This document shows, piece after piece, positions 41,890 through 50,385 of a stretch of 64,000 nt of DNA. The notes under the pieces are model-generated. The model was not told the DNA's origin, did not search any database, and was given only the letters and a program-made list of their open reading frames with translations. The position numbers and the translations under genes were made by a program. How positions within the stretch are numbered: the first letter of the stretch is position 1; each line of letters begins with the position of its first letter. Source of the DNA: an uncultured Vampirovibrio sp. (GTDB taxonomy: Bacteria; Cyanobacteriota; Vampirovibrionia; Gastranaerophilales; Gastranaerophilaceae); assembly GCA_910584405.1 (NCBI GenBank), contig CAJUAL010000004.1, positions 53,710 to 117,709 on the forward strand, read 5' to 3'.

Positions 41890-42595
41890 CATTTCTGAAA
41901 ACATACCATGCTGCTGAAGAATTAGGTTCAACCGTGTTATTGTAAAAAGTTACCGGGAAAATATCTCCCATTGTTTTGTTATCTACAATACAATTTCCTG
42001 CATTTTGTACGTGATATGAATTACCGCCTTTAGCGCATAGAACTTCTTTATTAGGTTTTGAAACCCCGTTTACGTCTATTAATCCGTAACAAGCTGTCCC
42101 AAAAGTGTTACCGTTTTCATCCTTATAAATAGATTCTCTGTTGCCACATGCTTGTTTTCCCATAACATGAGAAAGTATTACCAAAGTTCCGTCTGGCAGG
42201 GTATAAATAGGTAAGGCATTTGGGTATGCAGTAAAAGATGGAAGATTGTTGTAAAACCTTGAAGTTATGGTATAACCGTTAAATTTATCCAATCCGTAGT
42301 GAAATTGCGCGCCTTTTAAGGTTCCGTTTAATATTGCACAAGCTGATTGTTTTGTTTCGGGGTGATCAGAACCTGAGTTTGCGTCGCAATGCTGATTTAT
42401 TCCTGCAAAATCATACCCAAATTGAGCTTCTGACATTCTTGCGGCGTTACTTAAAGTCGAAATGGCTTTTTTTAACGCTGTAGTATATTGTCTTTTATGG
42501 GTGTTTGCTATCAATGTAGGTATCGTCATTGCGGCGACAACGCCTATTATTCCAAGTGTTATTAAAACTTCTGCTAACGTGAATCCTTTGTGCAT
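41882..42595 (-). CDS. Prepilin-like protein
   Basis: The 237-residue protein begins MHKGFTLAEVLITLGIIGVVAAMTIPTL, a compact class III prepilin leader with the usual G-F cleavage site. The body has paired cysteines and the segment CYGLIDVNGVSKPNKEVLC, the D-x-N-G-x-x-x-P-N element shared by these pilins. ATG 42595 is chosen because GGGAG lies just before it; an upstream in-frame start at 42634 overlaps the operator region. It is divergent from a small HTH gene. Confidence 0.85.
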   Translation of the reverse strand: MHKGFTLAEVLITLGIIGVVAAMTIPTLIANTHKRQYTTALKKAISTLSNAARMSEAQFGYDFAGINQHCDANSGSDHPETKQSACAILNGTLKGAQFHYGLDKFNGYTITSRFYNNLPSFTAYPNALPIYTLPDGTLVILSHVMGKQACGNRESIYKDENGNTFGTACYGLIDVNGVSKPNKEVLCAKGGNSYHVQNAGNCIVDNKTMGDIFPVTFYNNTVEPNSSAAWYVFRNAK

Positions 42596-42635
42596 ATTTT
42601 CTCCCAAATTAAGTTTTATTAAAATTCTATACATC

Positions 42636-42658
42636 TATACATGTATAAATAACATGTT
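42636..42658. promoter_or_regulatory. Operator-like palindromes between pilin and HTH genes
   Basis: A perfect 12 bp palindrome TATACATGTATA (42636-42647) and the 8 bp palindrome AACATGTT (42651-42658) lie in the 110 bp between divergent starts; the ACATGT cores are 13 bp apart. Half-sites TATACA / TGTATA also occur at 32509-32526, and ACATGT pairs at 56494-56521. Confidence 0.5.
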
Positions 42659-42690
42659 AGATTGTATAAATCAACAGCCTAATTATAAAT

Positions 42691-42699
42691 TGTTACAAT
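42691..42699 (+). promoter_or_regulatory. Extended -10, 6 nt before start 42706
   Basis: TGTTACAAT, then six bases, then ATG. The transcript would begin at the A of the start codon. No Shine-Dalgarno is present. Confidence 0.5.
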
Positions 42700-42705
42700 G
42701 AAAAT

Positions 42706-42909
42706 ATGATTAAAAACAGATTATCAATAATCCTTGGTGAGCAGAGAATGAGAGTTTCGGAGTTGTCAAAGCTTTCGGGGATAAGTCAAAATGCTTTAAA
42801 TAAAATTTATCACGGCAAAACAAAAGGGATTGATTTTGAAACCCTTGATAAGCTGTGCATAGCTTTAAAATGCACCACAGAGGATTTGTTTCCTCATATC
42901 CCTTCTTAA
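42706..42909 (+). CDS. XRE-family HTH regulator
   Basis: A 67-residue single HTH domain: MIKNRLSIILGEQRMRVSELSKLSG, then ISQNALNKIYHGKTKGIDFETLDKLCIALKCTTEDLF, typical of the short Cro/C1-type (HTH_26) family. It has no effector domain. It is divergent from the pilin at 41882 across a region with two palindromes, so it probably controls that pilin and itself. The start lacks a Shine-Dalgarno but has an extended -10 exactly 6 nt upstream. The stop lies 1 bp before the convergent AsmA-like gene. Confidence 0.87.
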   Translation: MIKNRLSIILGEQRMRVSELSKLSGISQNALNKIYHGKTKGIDFETLDKLCIALKCTTEDLFPHIPS

Positions 42910-42910
42910 T

Positions 42911-45730
42911 TTATTTAAGTTTTTTTAATGATGAAATGAAATTATTATGTTCAACATCCCCGTCAACTTTTGTCAGGAAGATTTGACAATCATTTTCATC
43001 GGCTTCTATTTCAGGCAGTTCAGAAATTTCTGAGGCGTAATAATCTCCGTCGCTTCTGCTTCCCATCGGGATTCTGTTTGCTAAAGAATTTAGTGAGAAG
43101 TTTCTGAATAGTCCGTATAATCCTTTTTTGCGGTTAGAAAATTTTGTGTAAATTCTAAGTGCGGCGTCTTGTTTTTCCAAATCAAATGTACCTACAATAT
43201 ATGAACTTAATTGAGGTGCTACCGACTTTATTTTCATCGGCATAACGATGTTGTCTTTTAGGATTAAATCTCCGTCGATTTGGTCAAATTTTCCTTCAGG
43301 AATACTTACTAAATCAGATACCACGGAAGGGCTTACCATAGTAAGAGGGTTTCTGAACAGTGATGCAACTTTCATTATATATTCAACAAGTCCGACTTTG
43401 CCTATAATTCCTTTGTAGACTCTGAATTGTATACGTCCGTTAAGTTTTAGTGAATCATCCGTATTTAATTCAATAAGTCCGCTTGCTTTACCTTGAATTT
43501 CTTTTGAAAGGTTTAATAATGATGTTGCCATAATATCTGAATTTACTTCTATTATACCCAGTCTTATGAAGTATTTGTGATTTTTTAAGTCGCAATTAAT
43601 TTTTGCAGAAGAATGACCTTCGGCAATCGGGAATCTGTTTGATGTGATATTTAGCATACTGTTTTTATCCAGAGTCATATTTGCTGTTACATCTGAGAAG
43701 TTTATATCTTTATAGTGACCTTCTTTAACTTTTAGAATACATTCTTCAATGATTAAATTTGCAAGGTCAAATGTTTGAATATCGTCATCATCATCTTCAT
43801 CAGACTCTCCGTTTTTTGCGATAGATTCAGAGATTGCTTTGTTTACATCAGTTGCTGCTTGCGTCGGCTGCTGCTGGTTAAACAGTTTTAAGTATTTTTC
43901 AACATCAATCTTATCAACTCCGAGTGTGATATTTTTTACTATAATCGGGAATTTAATTTCGTTTACAATTGTACCTGATAAGTCGTAGTTTGAACGTCTG
44001 TATCTTCCGTCGGATTTTATATGCATATTGTCGCGGTCGGTTTTAAATTCTCCGTGTTTGATAAATAATCGCTGGCTTGGGATTCTTAATTCTTCTACTT
44101 TCATATCAGCTTTAATTTTCGGAGGATAGCCTTTTTTGTTTAAGATATCAAAATGACCTGTAAAAGTTCCGCCTTTAAATAGCTTTTGTTTTGTAATAAG
44201 GTTAATAAATCCGCTGTGCATCGGTTTTGGAAGGTTCATTCCGAATCTTTTTACAAAGGTTTGTCCGTTAGACAGGTCAAAGTCACCATAAGCGCTTACT
44301 ATCGGAATTTTTACCTGTTTAATATCATCTTCAGGATTGCCCGCATAATAGTTTAGAGATTCAAGGTTAAGCAACATATCTTCAAAATGAATTTTTGCAG
44401 ATAAAACTCTGCTTGCCATATCATTCATGTAAGATTCTTCGCCGTCGACTATAAATCCGTTTCCTTTTTTGAACCAGAAAAGCCATTTTAAGTCTATTTT
44501 GTTATTTATTGAGTGAAGTTTTATTTTTGTATCTGCTTTTCCTTCTATTCCTATAGGATAATTTGCCATTTTTGACAGATAATTTCTTGCCAAATCGTTT
44601 GTGACGATTGCGTTTCCTTCTAAATTTGTGTCAACGGATTTTAGGTAATCATCAACGGTTCCTTCAAAATCCATAGTGTTTGCAGGTTTGTTGTTGTAAT
44701 ATCCTTTAAAATCTTTCAGATAAATTTTATTTTCATTAAAGCTTATTTTTCCGTTGTTTAATAATACCGGTAAATCTGCAAACGGGATAAGTTTAAAGGT
44801 TAATTTATTAAGATTAACGTCCCCGCCAAGAGTTTTATTTGTCGCTTTTATGTTAAAGTCAAAATTCCCGTCGATATCTTTGAAGAAAACCAATTGTTCC
44901 GTTATGTTGTTTTCAACGATTTGAGAATCAAGAAGTTCTAATACCGCAGGGATACTGAAATTTTTAGATGATAGTTTTATGTCAAAATTTGATTTGTTAT
45001 CGGCTGTTCCGTTTAGGTTTATAACCGATTTGTTTACAAGAATTTTGGTGTTATCAATAACTGCTTTTTCTTTGTTTTCGATATAAACGCGGTTATCATC
45101 TTTTGTTTGTATAGTTAATTTATTTTTCCCTTTTGTAATGTCTGCTGTGATGTTGTAATTGATATGTTTTTTGTCGGGGTTATCATCAATTCTTATTCCT
45201 GTAGAATTTACAAACAGGGTAGTTTTTTTGTCAGGCATGTAAATGATTTCGGCTTTATCAAGCGATAAAATCGAACGGAAAATATCAAAATTCCAATCAC
45301 ATTTTTGCGGTTGTTTTTGTTCTTGTTTTAAAAACGGAAGATTTAAAACTTTATTTACATCCGTATAAAAATATCCTGCTGAGGCTTTATTTAAAACAAT
45401 GTTTTTATCAAAAACTTCGGCAAATGAAAGATTGATATCTAAGTCTTGAATATCCAGTGCTTTTTTTGTGTTACCTGATATTGTAATTTTATCGGCGCTG
45501 AAATTGATGTTTGGAGAAAGTTCTGTTTTTAGTTGAGGGTTTTTAATATCTACATCAATATAGTAAGCTTTTTGGATAATATTTTTAACATAATTAATAA
45601 CCCTTGGGTTTGATACGGCATAAGGTAAACCTTTTAAATATAAAAGTACTGTTAAACCTGCTAAAATTGCTAAAAATACTAAACTTATTCCAAAAAATGT
45701 TAATACTGATTTGATTCTTTTTGATAACAT
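42911..45730 (-). CDS. AsmA-like envelope protein
   Basis: A 939-residue protein with one N-terminal membrane helix (FFGISLVFLAILAGLTVLLYL) and a long beta-rich periplasmic body. VDIKNPQLKTELSPNINFSADKITISGN matches the AsmA/TamB start pattern, and the C-terminal part (GRIQFRVYKGIIGKVGLVEYIMKVASLF, then VVSDLVSIPEG) resembles the AsmA-like C domain. Such proteins form bridges that carry phospholipid to the outer membrane. A run of Asp/Glu (DEDDDDD) lies near residue 645. CAGGG precedes the ATG. Confidence 0.8.
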   Translation of the reverse strand: MLSKRIKSVLTFFGISLVFLAILAGLTVLLYLKGLPYAVSNPRVINYVKNIIQKAYYIDVDIKNPQLKTELSPNINFSADKITISGNTKKALDIQDLDINLSFAEVFDKNIVLNKASAGYFYTDVNKVLNLPFLKQEQKQPQKCDWNFDIFRSILSLDKAEIIYMPDKKTTLFVNSTGIRIDDNPDKKHINYNITADITKGKNKLTIQTKDDNRVYIENKEKAVIDNTKILVNKSVINLNGTADNKSNFDIKLSSKNFSIPAVLELLDSQIVENNITEQLVFFKDIDGNFDFNIKATNKTLGGDVNLNKLTFKLIPFADLPVLLNNGKISFNENKIYLKDFKGYYNNKPANTMDFEGTVDDYLKSVDTNLEGNAIVTNDLARNYLSKMANYPIGIEGKADTKIKLHSINNKIDLKWLFWFKKGNGFIVDGEESYMNDMASRVLSAKIHFEDMLLNLESLNYYAGNPEDDIKQVKIPIVSAYGDFDLSNGQTFVKRFGMNLPKPMHSGFINLITKQKLFKGGTFTGHFDILNKKGYPPKIKADMKVEELRIPSQRLFIKHGEFKTDRDNMHIKSDGRYRRSNYDLSGTIVNEIKFPIIVKNITLGVDKIDVEKYLKLFNQQQPTQAATDVNKAISESIAKNGESDEDDDDDIQTFDLANLIIEECILKVKEGHYKDINFSDVTANMTLDKNSMLNITSNRFPIAEGHSSAKINCDLKNHKYFIRLGIIEVNSDIMATSLLNLSKEIQGKASGLIELNTDDSLKLNGRIQFRVYKGIIGKVGLVEYIMKVASLFRNPLTMVSPSVVSDLVSIPEGKFDQIDGDLILKDNIVMPMKIKSVAPQLSSYIVGTFDLEKQDAALRIYTKFSNRKKGLYGLFRNFSLNSLANRIPMGSRSDGDYYASEISELPEIEADENDCQIFLTKVDGDVEHNNFISSLKKLK

Positions 45731-45770
45731 AAACTTAATTTCCCTGATAAAATTATAACATGAGATTTTA

Positions 45771-45779
45771 TGCTAATAT
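45771..45779 (+). promoter_or_regulatory. Extended -10, 6 nt before start 45786
   Basis: TGCTAATAT, then six bases, then ATG; no Shine-Dalgarno. This fits a leaderless transcript. Confidence 0.45.
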
Positions 45780-45785
45780 AATATT

Positions 45786-46673
45786 ATGAAAAGATTTTTA
45801 ATATTTATGATTATAATGTTAGCGGGAACAAGCGCATTTGCGCTTGATGATACAATTCCTCCCGTAACTTTTTCGCAAAATGAACGTTGGGGACTAAAAA
45901 ATAAAACAACCGATGCGGTAGTTGTTGATGCGATTTATAAAAAACTTATACCTGTAGGTGATTCCTCTTGGATTGTACAGAATAAAAAAAATAAATTCGG
46001 ATTAATCGATAAATCGGGGAATGTTCTTGTTCCTATAAAATATAACCATGCCGACAGAATTGTAAGTAGGTTTTCAAAATTTGGAAATAACAATGATTAC
46101 GGGCTTTATGATGCTGAAGGTAAAAATATTATCCCGCATGAGTTTTCTAAAATTGATATATTGTATGGCGGAATGTTTTTAACTTATAAAAAATATAAAT
46201 ACGGAATTGTCGGTTATGACGGGCGTGTAATTTTAGAAAATGAGTTTGATGATATTTATATGCCCAAGTCAAATGTTATGGTCATTTCTTATAACGGTAA
46301 TCAATATGAACTGGAACAGGTTAATGCTCAAACTCTAACGCTTCCTGCTGATGCTAAAAACGAATTGAAAACACAGGAAGATTTAAACTTACATAACCTT
46401 GTCGTTAAAACTACTGCAATGTCAGGGTATTCGGTTTTAACATTTTCTGATTATTTGATAAAGTTATTTTCATCGATTTCTCCTGCTCATGAAGAAACGA
46501 TTGATGAACTTATGTTATCTCAAGGTGCTGATACTGTTAATATTTTGATAAAAATGACATGGATTCCGAAGTATCCTTTCGTTTATGCAAGAAAATATTA
46601 TGAAAATGTAAGAAACCCGAACAATGGTCCTTTGTCCGGGGTTCGTAAAGATTTAAAACGTCAAATGAAATAG
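45786..46673 (+). CDS. Exported WG-repeat protein
   Basis: The 295-residue protein has a signal peptide (MKRFLIFMIIMLAGTSAFA) and at least four WG-type repeats: RWGLKNKTTDAVVVDAIYKKL, KFGLIDKSGNVLVPIKYNHA, DYGLYDAEGKNIIPHEFSKI and KYGIVGYDGRVILENEFDDI. WG repeats form beta-rich binding surfaces of unknown role, often on exported proteins. The C-terminal 100 residues are helical. It is divergent from the AsmA-like gene. It probably works in the periplasm or at the surface. Confidence 0.85.
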   Translation: MKRFLIFMIIMLAGTSAFALDDTIPPVTFSQNERWGLKNKTTDAVVVDAIYKKLIPVGDSSWIVQNKKNKFGLIDKSGNVLVPIKYNHADRIVSRFSKFGNNNDYGLYDAEGKNIIPHEFSKIDILYGGMFLTYKKYKYGIVGYDGRVILENEFDDIYMPKSNVMVISYNGNQYELEQVNAQTLTLPADAKNELKTQEDLNLHNLVVKTTAMSGYSVLTFSDYLIKLFSSISPAHEETIDELMLSQGADTVNILIKMTWIPKYPFVYARKYYENVRNPNNGPLSGVRKDLKRQMK

Positions 46674-46675
46674 GT

Positions 46676-47308
46676 TTAATGTTTAAAATCAAGTAAAATC
46701 AGAGATGAAGATTTTATAAGTCCTATTGCCCATTTTGCGATTATTATGCCGCCTAAAATTCCAATTACGGGGTCTAAGAAGACAAGTCCGCAGTATTTTC
46801 CCAAAATTAAAGCCCCGATTGCAAGAATTGATGTAAATGCATCTGCTAATATATGTAAGTATGCCGCTTTATAGTTTAGGTTTTCGTGGCGGTGTTCGCA
46901 ATGAGAATGTCCATGGTGATGAGAATCCCCCATAACAAGTACGCAGACTAAGTTTACAACAAGTCCGATAATTGCAACGATTATAGCGTCAGTAAATGAT
47001 ATTGACAGCGGTTTGAAAAATCTTTCAACAGATTCCCAAATGATTGCAAGAGATGTGAAACCCAGTAAAATTGCGCTTGTATATCCGCCAAGAGCGTTAA
47101 ATTTTTCATCTTTTCCGTTATATTTTATTGCAAGTACGCAAACTGCCAATGTTATACAAAGTGCCAGAGCATGAGTTCCCATATGAAAACCGTCAGCGGT
47201 TAATGCCATTGAATGTGTCGTAAGTCCGTAAAAGATTTCCGCAATCATTGTTATCAGGGTGATAACTATTACTGCAACGGTTCTTTTTTTTAATACTTTG
47301 TTATCCAT
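46676..47308 (-). CDS. Cation diffusion facilitator (DmeF-like metal exporter)
   Basis: The 210-residue protein has six membrane helices of the CDF family, with metal-site motifs HSMALTADGFHMGTHALAL (helix 2) and HILADAFTSILAI (helix 5) and a His-rich loop (GDSHHHGHSHCEHRHEN) between helices 4 and 5. It ends soon after helix 6, without the usual cytosolic domain, like DmeF-type members. It exports Co, Ni, Zn or a related divalent ion. It lies 9 bp after a CsoR-type regulator gene, an operon layout known as DmeRF in other bacteria. Confidence 0.9.
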   Translation of the reverse strand: MDNKVLKKRTVAVIVITLITMIAEIFYGLTTHSMALTADGFHMGTHALALCITLAVCVLAIKYNGKDEKFNALGGYTSAILLGFTSLAIIWESVERFFKPLSISFTDAIIVAIIGLVVNLVCVLVMGDSHHHGHSHCEHRHENLNYKAAYLHILADAFTSILAIGALILGKYCGLVFLDPVIGILGGIIIAKWAIGLIKSSSLILLDFKH

Positions 47309-47317
47309 AAATCCTCC

Positions 47318-47593
47318 TTATTTCAGTTTTTCAATATGGTCAACCAAGTCATTTATAAGTTCGTCACTGTTTTTGTCGTGTTTGAGTGCGTCTGTAACGC
47401 AGTGTTGTAAATGTCCTTTGACAACTTGTTTCCAAACACCTTTTAATGCGGCTTGAGTTGAGATAATCTGGTTTAATATTTCAATACATTCTCTATCCTG
47501 TTCTATCATTTTGTTAATCCCGTTAACTTGTCCGGAAATACGGTTAAGTCTTGCTTTTAGTCTTTGTTTATCATCATCTGAAAAATGTCCCAT
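47318..47593 (-). CDS. CsoR/RcnR-family metal-sensing repressor
   Basis: A 91-residue all-helical repressor. RLKARLNRISGQVNGINKMIEQDREC is the family signature; candidate metal ligands are C36, H61, H64, C65 and the N-terminal H3, the last typical of Ni/Co sensors. Metal binding releases it from G/C-tract operators. The partner exporter downstream suggests Co/Ni or Zn rather than Cu. AAGGAA precedes the ATG, and a G-tract repeat (47612-47633) lies in its promoter region. Confidence 0.9.
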   Translation of the reverse strand: MGHFSDDDKQRLKARLNRISGQVNGINKMIEQDRECIEILNQIISTQAALKGVWKQVVKGHLQHCVTDALKHDKNSDELINDLVDHIEKLK

Positions 47594-47611
47594 CTTAAAT
47601 TCCTTATATAG

Positions 47612-47633
47612 TATATAGCCCTATACCCCATAT
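47612..47633 (-). promoter_or_regulatory. Candidate CsoR-type operator
   Basis: On the minus strand ATATGGGGTATAGGGCTATATA contains G-tracts flanked by AT inverted halves, 19 bp before the repressor ATG. CsoR/RcnR proteins bind such A-form G-tract sites. Assignment rests on position and composition. Confidence 0.4.
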
Positions 47634-47741
47634 TAAACCATGCTTGATAAAATTTCAAGCCTGATGTTAAAAAATATAATCAATTTGTTTAAACTTTCGG
47701 ATAATTTTTTTAATGCACTCAGATATTATATTGTTATTGCT

Positions 47742-49055
47742 ATGAATCTGACAAATAAACTATTAACGGCACTGAACGAGTTAACGATATTAACGCCAGA
47801 TAAGTGGAGTTTAGAGCATAAGTTTGAATCAGGCAGGAAAAGGTGGATTGCAAATATCTTACCTTCAGAACTTTTATCAAGAAGCGTAAAGCAAGCGGTC
47901 GAATCTCTTGTTACGCTTTGCGAGTGTGAGGAATTTTATCAAAGTTTTCCTGATATAATTAATACTCCCGATTATGGCGATAAATGGGGTGTTCGTGCAA
48001 ATTATATTGAAATAAATAACCGAGCAATAGCAGAAATGCACGAAGATAGAACAAAAAACGGTTTATTTAGTGCAATGAAGATTCTTCCGGCAATTCCGCC
48101 GTCAGCTAAAAGCTGGGCAAATTGTGTGATTTTATCTCAGATTTTTCCTAATATTTACGGTGACGGGTATAATAAGGGTCCGGGTGAAGAAAATTCGATT
48201 TACGGTATAAAACTTGGCATCGGGTACAGCCGTAATATAATTAATTTTGATATAAATGATAAAATTACTCCGGAAGAACAGTTTAGAATTTTTAATGATT
48301 TGGCTCATTTCCATGGGCTTAAGACAGGGTTCAGAACGGTAATATCTGCGGATCAAATCAAGGTTTCTCAGGATTATAAAGAAGATGTGACTTTTGATTG
48401 GAACAATCCCGAACATCAGGAATTGTTTATAAATGAACATGTTAAATTAGTAAATACGGGGTTTGAAGCGATATTTATAGATTCGGCAAAACATATCGGC
48501 GGATACGAAATGGAAAATTATACCGGTGTCGGAGCATTACCTTCGTATGAGCAGATGCAGTATATTTTGCATGAAATTAGAAGCCGTTCTGGCAAAACAA
48601 CATTAAGTTTTGTCGGAGAAAAAAGTACTGGTGATTTCAAACGCTATGAAAATTTAGGTTTAAATTCAGGAACAGCATTTATTGAACCTGATAATTATGA
48701 CGAAGTCAAACATTGGTCGGAAAGGTTTAAGTATGACCAAAATTATACCCCGGGAATTGAGGTTTCAAATGATAATGACACGGGCGGAAGAACTTATGAA
48801 GCTCGTTTAAACCGTATAAATAATTCACTTTTCGGTTTTGAATATCCGAGTGACAAACTGCCGAGTTTTATGCAAATGGAAGATTTGTTTCCGCTGCGTT
48901 ATGATACAAATACTCATCATTTGATGATGACAAACCCTTCATATTCAACAGACGGAACTCCGCAAAGTCATTGGGAAAACCTGTTTACAAAAGATGATGG
49001 CAGGGAATATAACAGAAAAGTTGCAGATTTGTTTATTTATGCCCTAAATCTGTAA
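47742..49055 (+). CDS. Putative GH13-like (alpha-amylase fold) protein
   Basis: The 437-residue product from ATG 47742 is not a close match to any family I know, but three spaced motifs recall GH13: ITPEEQFRIFNDLAHFHGLKTGF (barrel strand 3 region), GFEAIFIDSAKHIGG (like the nucleophile motif GxRxDAxKH, with Asp in IDSAKH) and TTLSFVGEKSTGD (like the acid/base GE motif). The usual Arg two residues before the Asp is replaced by Ile, so activity may be changed. No signal peptide is seen. An upstream in-frame ATG at 47640 would add 34 hydrophobic residues but overlaps the CsoR operator. The end overlaps aroA by 23 bp. Confidence 0.5.
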   Translation: MNLTNKLLTALNELTILTPDKWSLEHKFESGRKRWIANILPSELLSRSVKQAVESLVTLCECEEFYQSFPDIINTPDYGDKWGVRANYIEINNRAIAEMHEDRTKNGLFSAMKILPAIPPSAKSWANCVILSQIFPNIYGDGYNKGPGEENSIYGIKLGIGYSRNIINFDINDKITPEEQFRIFNDLAHFHGLKTGFRTVISADQIKVSQDYKEDVTFDWNNPEHQELFINEHVKLVNTGFEAIFIDSAKHIGGYEMENYTGVGALPSYEQMQYILHEIRSRSGKTTLSFVGEKSTGDFKRYENLGLNSGTAFIEPDNYDEVKHWSERFKYDQNYTPGIEVSNDNDTGGRTYEARLNRINNSLFGFEYPSDKLPSFMQMEDLFPLRYDTNTHHLMMTNPSYSTDGTPQSHWENLFTKDDGREYNRKVADLFIYALNL

Positions 49056-50316
49056 AAAGTTTTTCAAATGTCGGGAAAGATATATCAACCCATTCAAAAC
49101 CGTTGATTAATATTTCCTTTTGGCAAACAAGTCCTGCGACATATAAACTCATTGCAAGTCTGTGATCATGATAAGTTTCAACTTTAGCACCGCCCGATAA
49201 TTTACACCCTCTGATAAGCATTCCGTCGGGAGTTTCGTCTATATCTGCACCAAGTTTTTTTAGTTCGGTAACAACTGCTGTAATTCTGTCAGATTCTTTA
49301 TTCCTTAAGTCTTGCGCATCAGAAATTAGCGTTTCACCTTTTGCTTGAGTTGCAAGTACTGCTATAACAGGAATTTCATCAATAAGTCGAGGGATTATCT
49401 CACCGCCGATTTTACATCCGTTAAGTTGGGAGTATTCTACCAGAACATCTCCGACAGGCTCTCCGCCGATGTTGCGCTCATCAAGTATTGTTAAATTCCC
49501 GCCCATTTGTTTTACAACTTCAATAATTCCGGCTCTTGTCGGGTTTAAGCCTACATTTTTTAGTAAAATTTTTGAATTTGGAATAATAAGTCCTGCAACT
49601 ATAAAAAACGCGGCAGAAGAGATATCTCCGCAAATTTCTATCTCAAGCGGAGCCAGTTCTGATTTTTCTATGGAAACTGTTGTTCCGTTTGTTGTAATAT
49701 TTGCCCCCATGGCTTTAAGCATAAGTTCTGTGTGGTTGCGTGACAGACTTGGCTCTGTGAAAGTTGTCACACCGCTTTTTACATTTACCCCTCCTGCAAG
49801 TAAAATACAGGATTTAACTTGTGCTGAAGTAATTTTTGAGGTGTAATTGATTGCGTTTAACTCTGTTCCGAATATTTTTAATGGAGCTTTAAAGTCTTTT
49901 GATTCAATCCTTGCTCCCATAAGTTCTAACGGTTCAATTACACGCTTCATCGGGCGTTTTGAAAGACTTGTATCTCCTGTTAATGTCGAATTAAATCCCT
50001 GACCTGCCAGGATTCCCGATAACAGGCGCATTGTTGTGCCTGAATTACCGCAATCTAAATTGCATGACGGAACGGAGAGTTTCCCGTTTGAATTTATAAT
50101 TACTTCCGATTCGTTTATAAGTTCAATGTCTACTCCGAGCTGTTTAAAGATTTTCATTGTAGAATGCGGGTCTTGTCCGTTTGAAAAGTTTTTAATAACA
50201 GATTTTCCGCGGGCAAGTGAAGATAAGATTATTCCTCTATGCGATATGGATTTATCAGAAGGGATTGTTATTTCTCCAGTTAGACCTTTTAATGCTTTTG
50301 ATACAATTTTTTGCAT
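49033..50316 (-). CDS. aroA: 3-phosphoshikimate 1-carboxyvinyltransferase (EPSP synthase)
   Basis: The 427-residue enzyme makes EPSP in the shikimate pathway. Signatures: ITIPSDKSISHRGIILSSLARG (substrate-binding Lys/Ser), LDCGNSGTTMRLLSGILAG, EICGDISSAAFFIVAG, GLNPTRAGI and SDAQDLRNKESDRI. Length is normal for bacterial class enzymes. The start has no Shine-Dalgarno; an extended -10 (TGATAAAAT) lies exactly 6 nt upstream, so the mRNA is probably leaderless. It is divergent from the Ycf46 operon. Confidence 0.95.
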   Translation of the reverse strand: MQKIVSKALKGLTGEITIPSDKSISHRGIILSSLARGKSVIKNFSNGQDPHSTMKIFKQLGVDIELINESEVIINSNGKLSVPSCNLDCGNSGTTMRLLSGILAGQGFNSTLTGDTSLSKRPMKRVIEPLELMGARIESKDFKAPLKIFGTELNAINYTSKITSAQVKSCILLAGGVNVKSGVTTFTEPSLSRNHTELMLKAMGANITTNGTTVSIEKSELAPLEIEICGDISSAAFFIVAGLIIPNSKILLKNVGLNPTRAGIIEVVKQMGGNLTILDERNIGGEPVGDVLVEYSQLNGCKIGGEIIPRLIDEIPVIAVLATQAKGETLISDAQDLRNKESDRITAVVTELKKLGADIDETPDGMLIRGCKLSGGAKVETYHDHRLAMSLYVAGLVCQKEILINGFEWVDISFPTFEKLFTDLGHK

Positions 50317-50322
50317 AATCTG

Positions 50323-50331
50323 ATTTTATCA
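50323..50331 (-). promoter_or_regulatory. Extended -10, 6 nt before aroA start
   Basis: On the minus strand TGATAAAAT, six bases, then ATG 50316; predicted transcription start at the start codon. Confidence 0.5.
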
Positions 50332-50370
50332 TAAAATCCTCTTTTTATAGCATTATTATTTATAAATGTG

Positions 50371-50379
50371 TGGTATTAT
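50371..50379 (+). promoter_or_regulatory. Extended -10, 6 nt before start 50386
   Basis: TGGTATTAT, six bases, then ATG 50386. It would drive the five-gene Ycf46 operon from a leaderless first cistron. It lies 40 bp from the divergent aroA -10. Confidence 0.5.
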
Positions 50380-50385
50380 TTTAGT

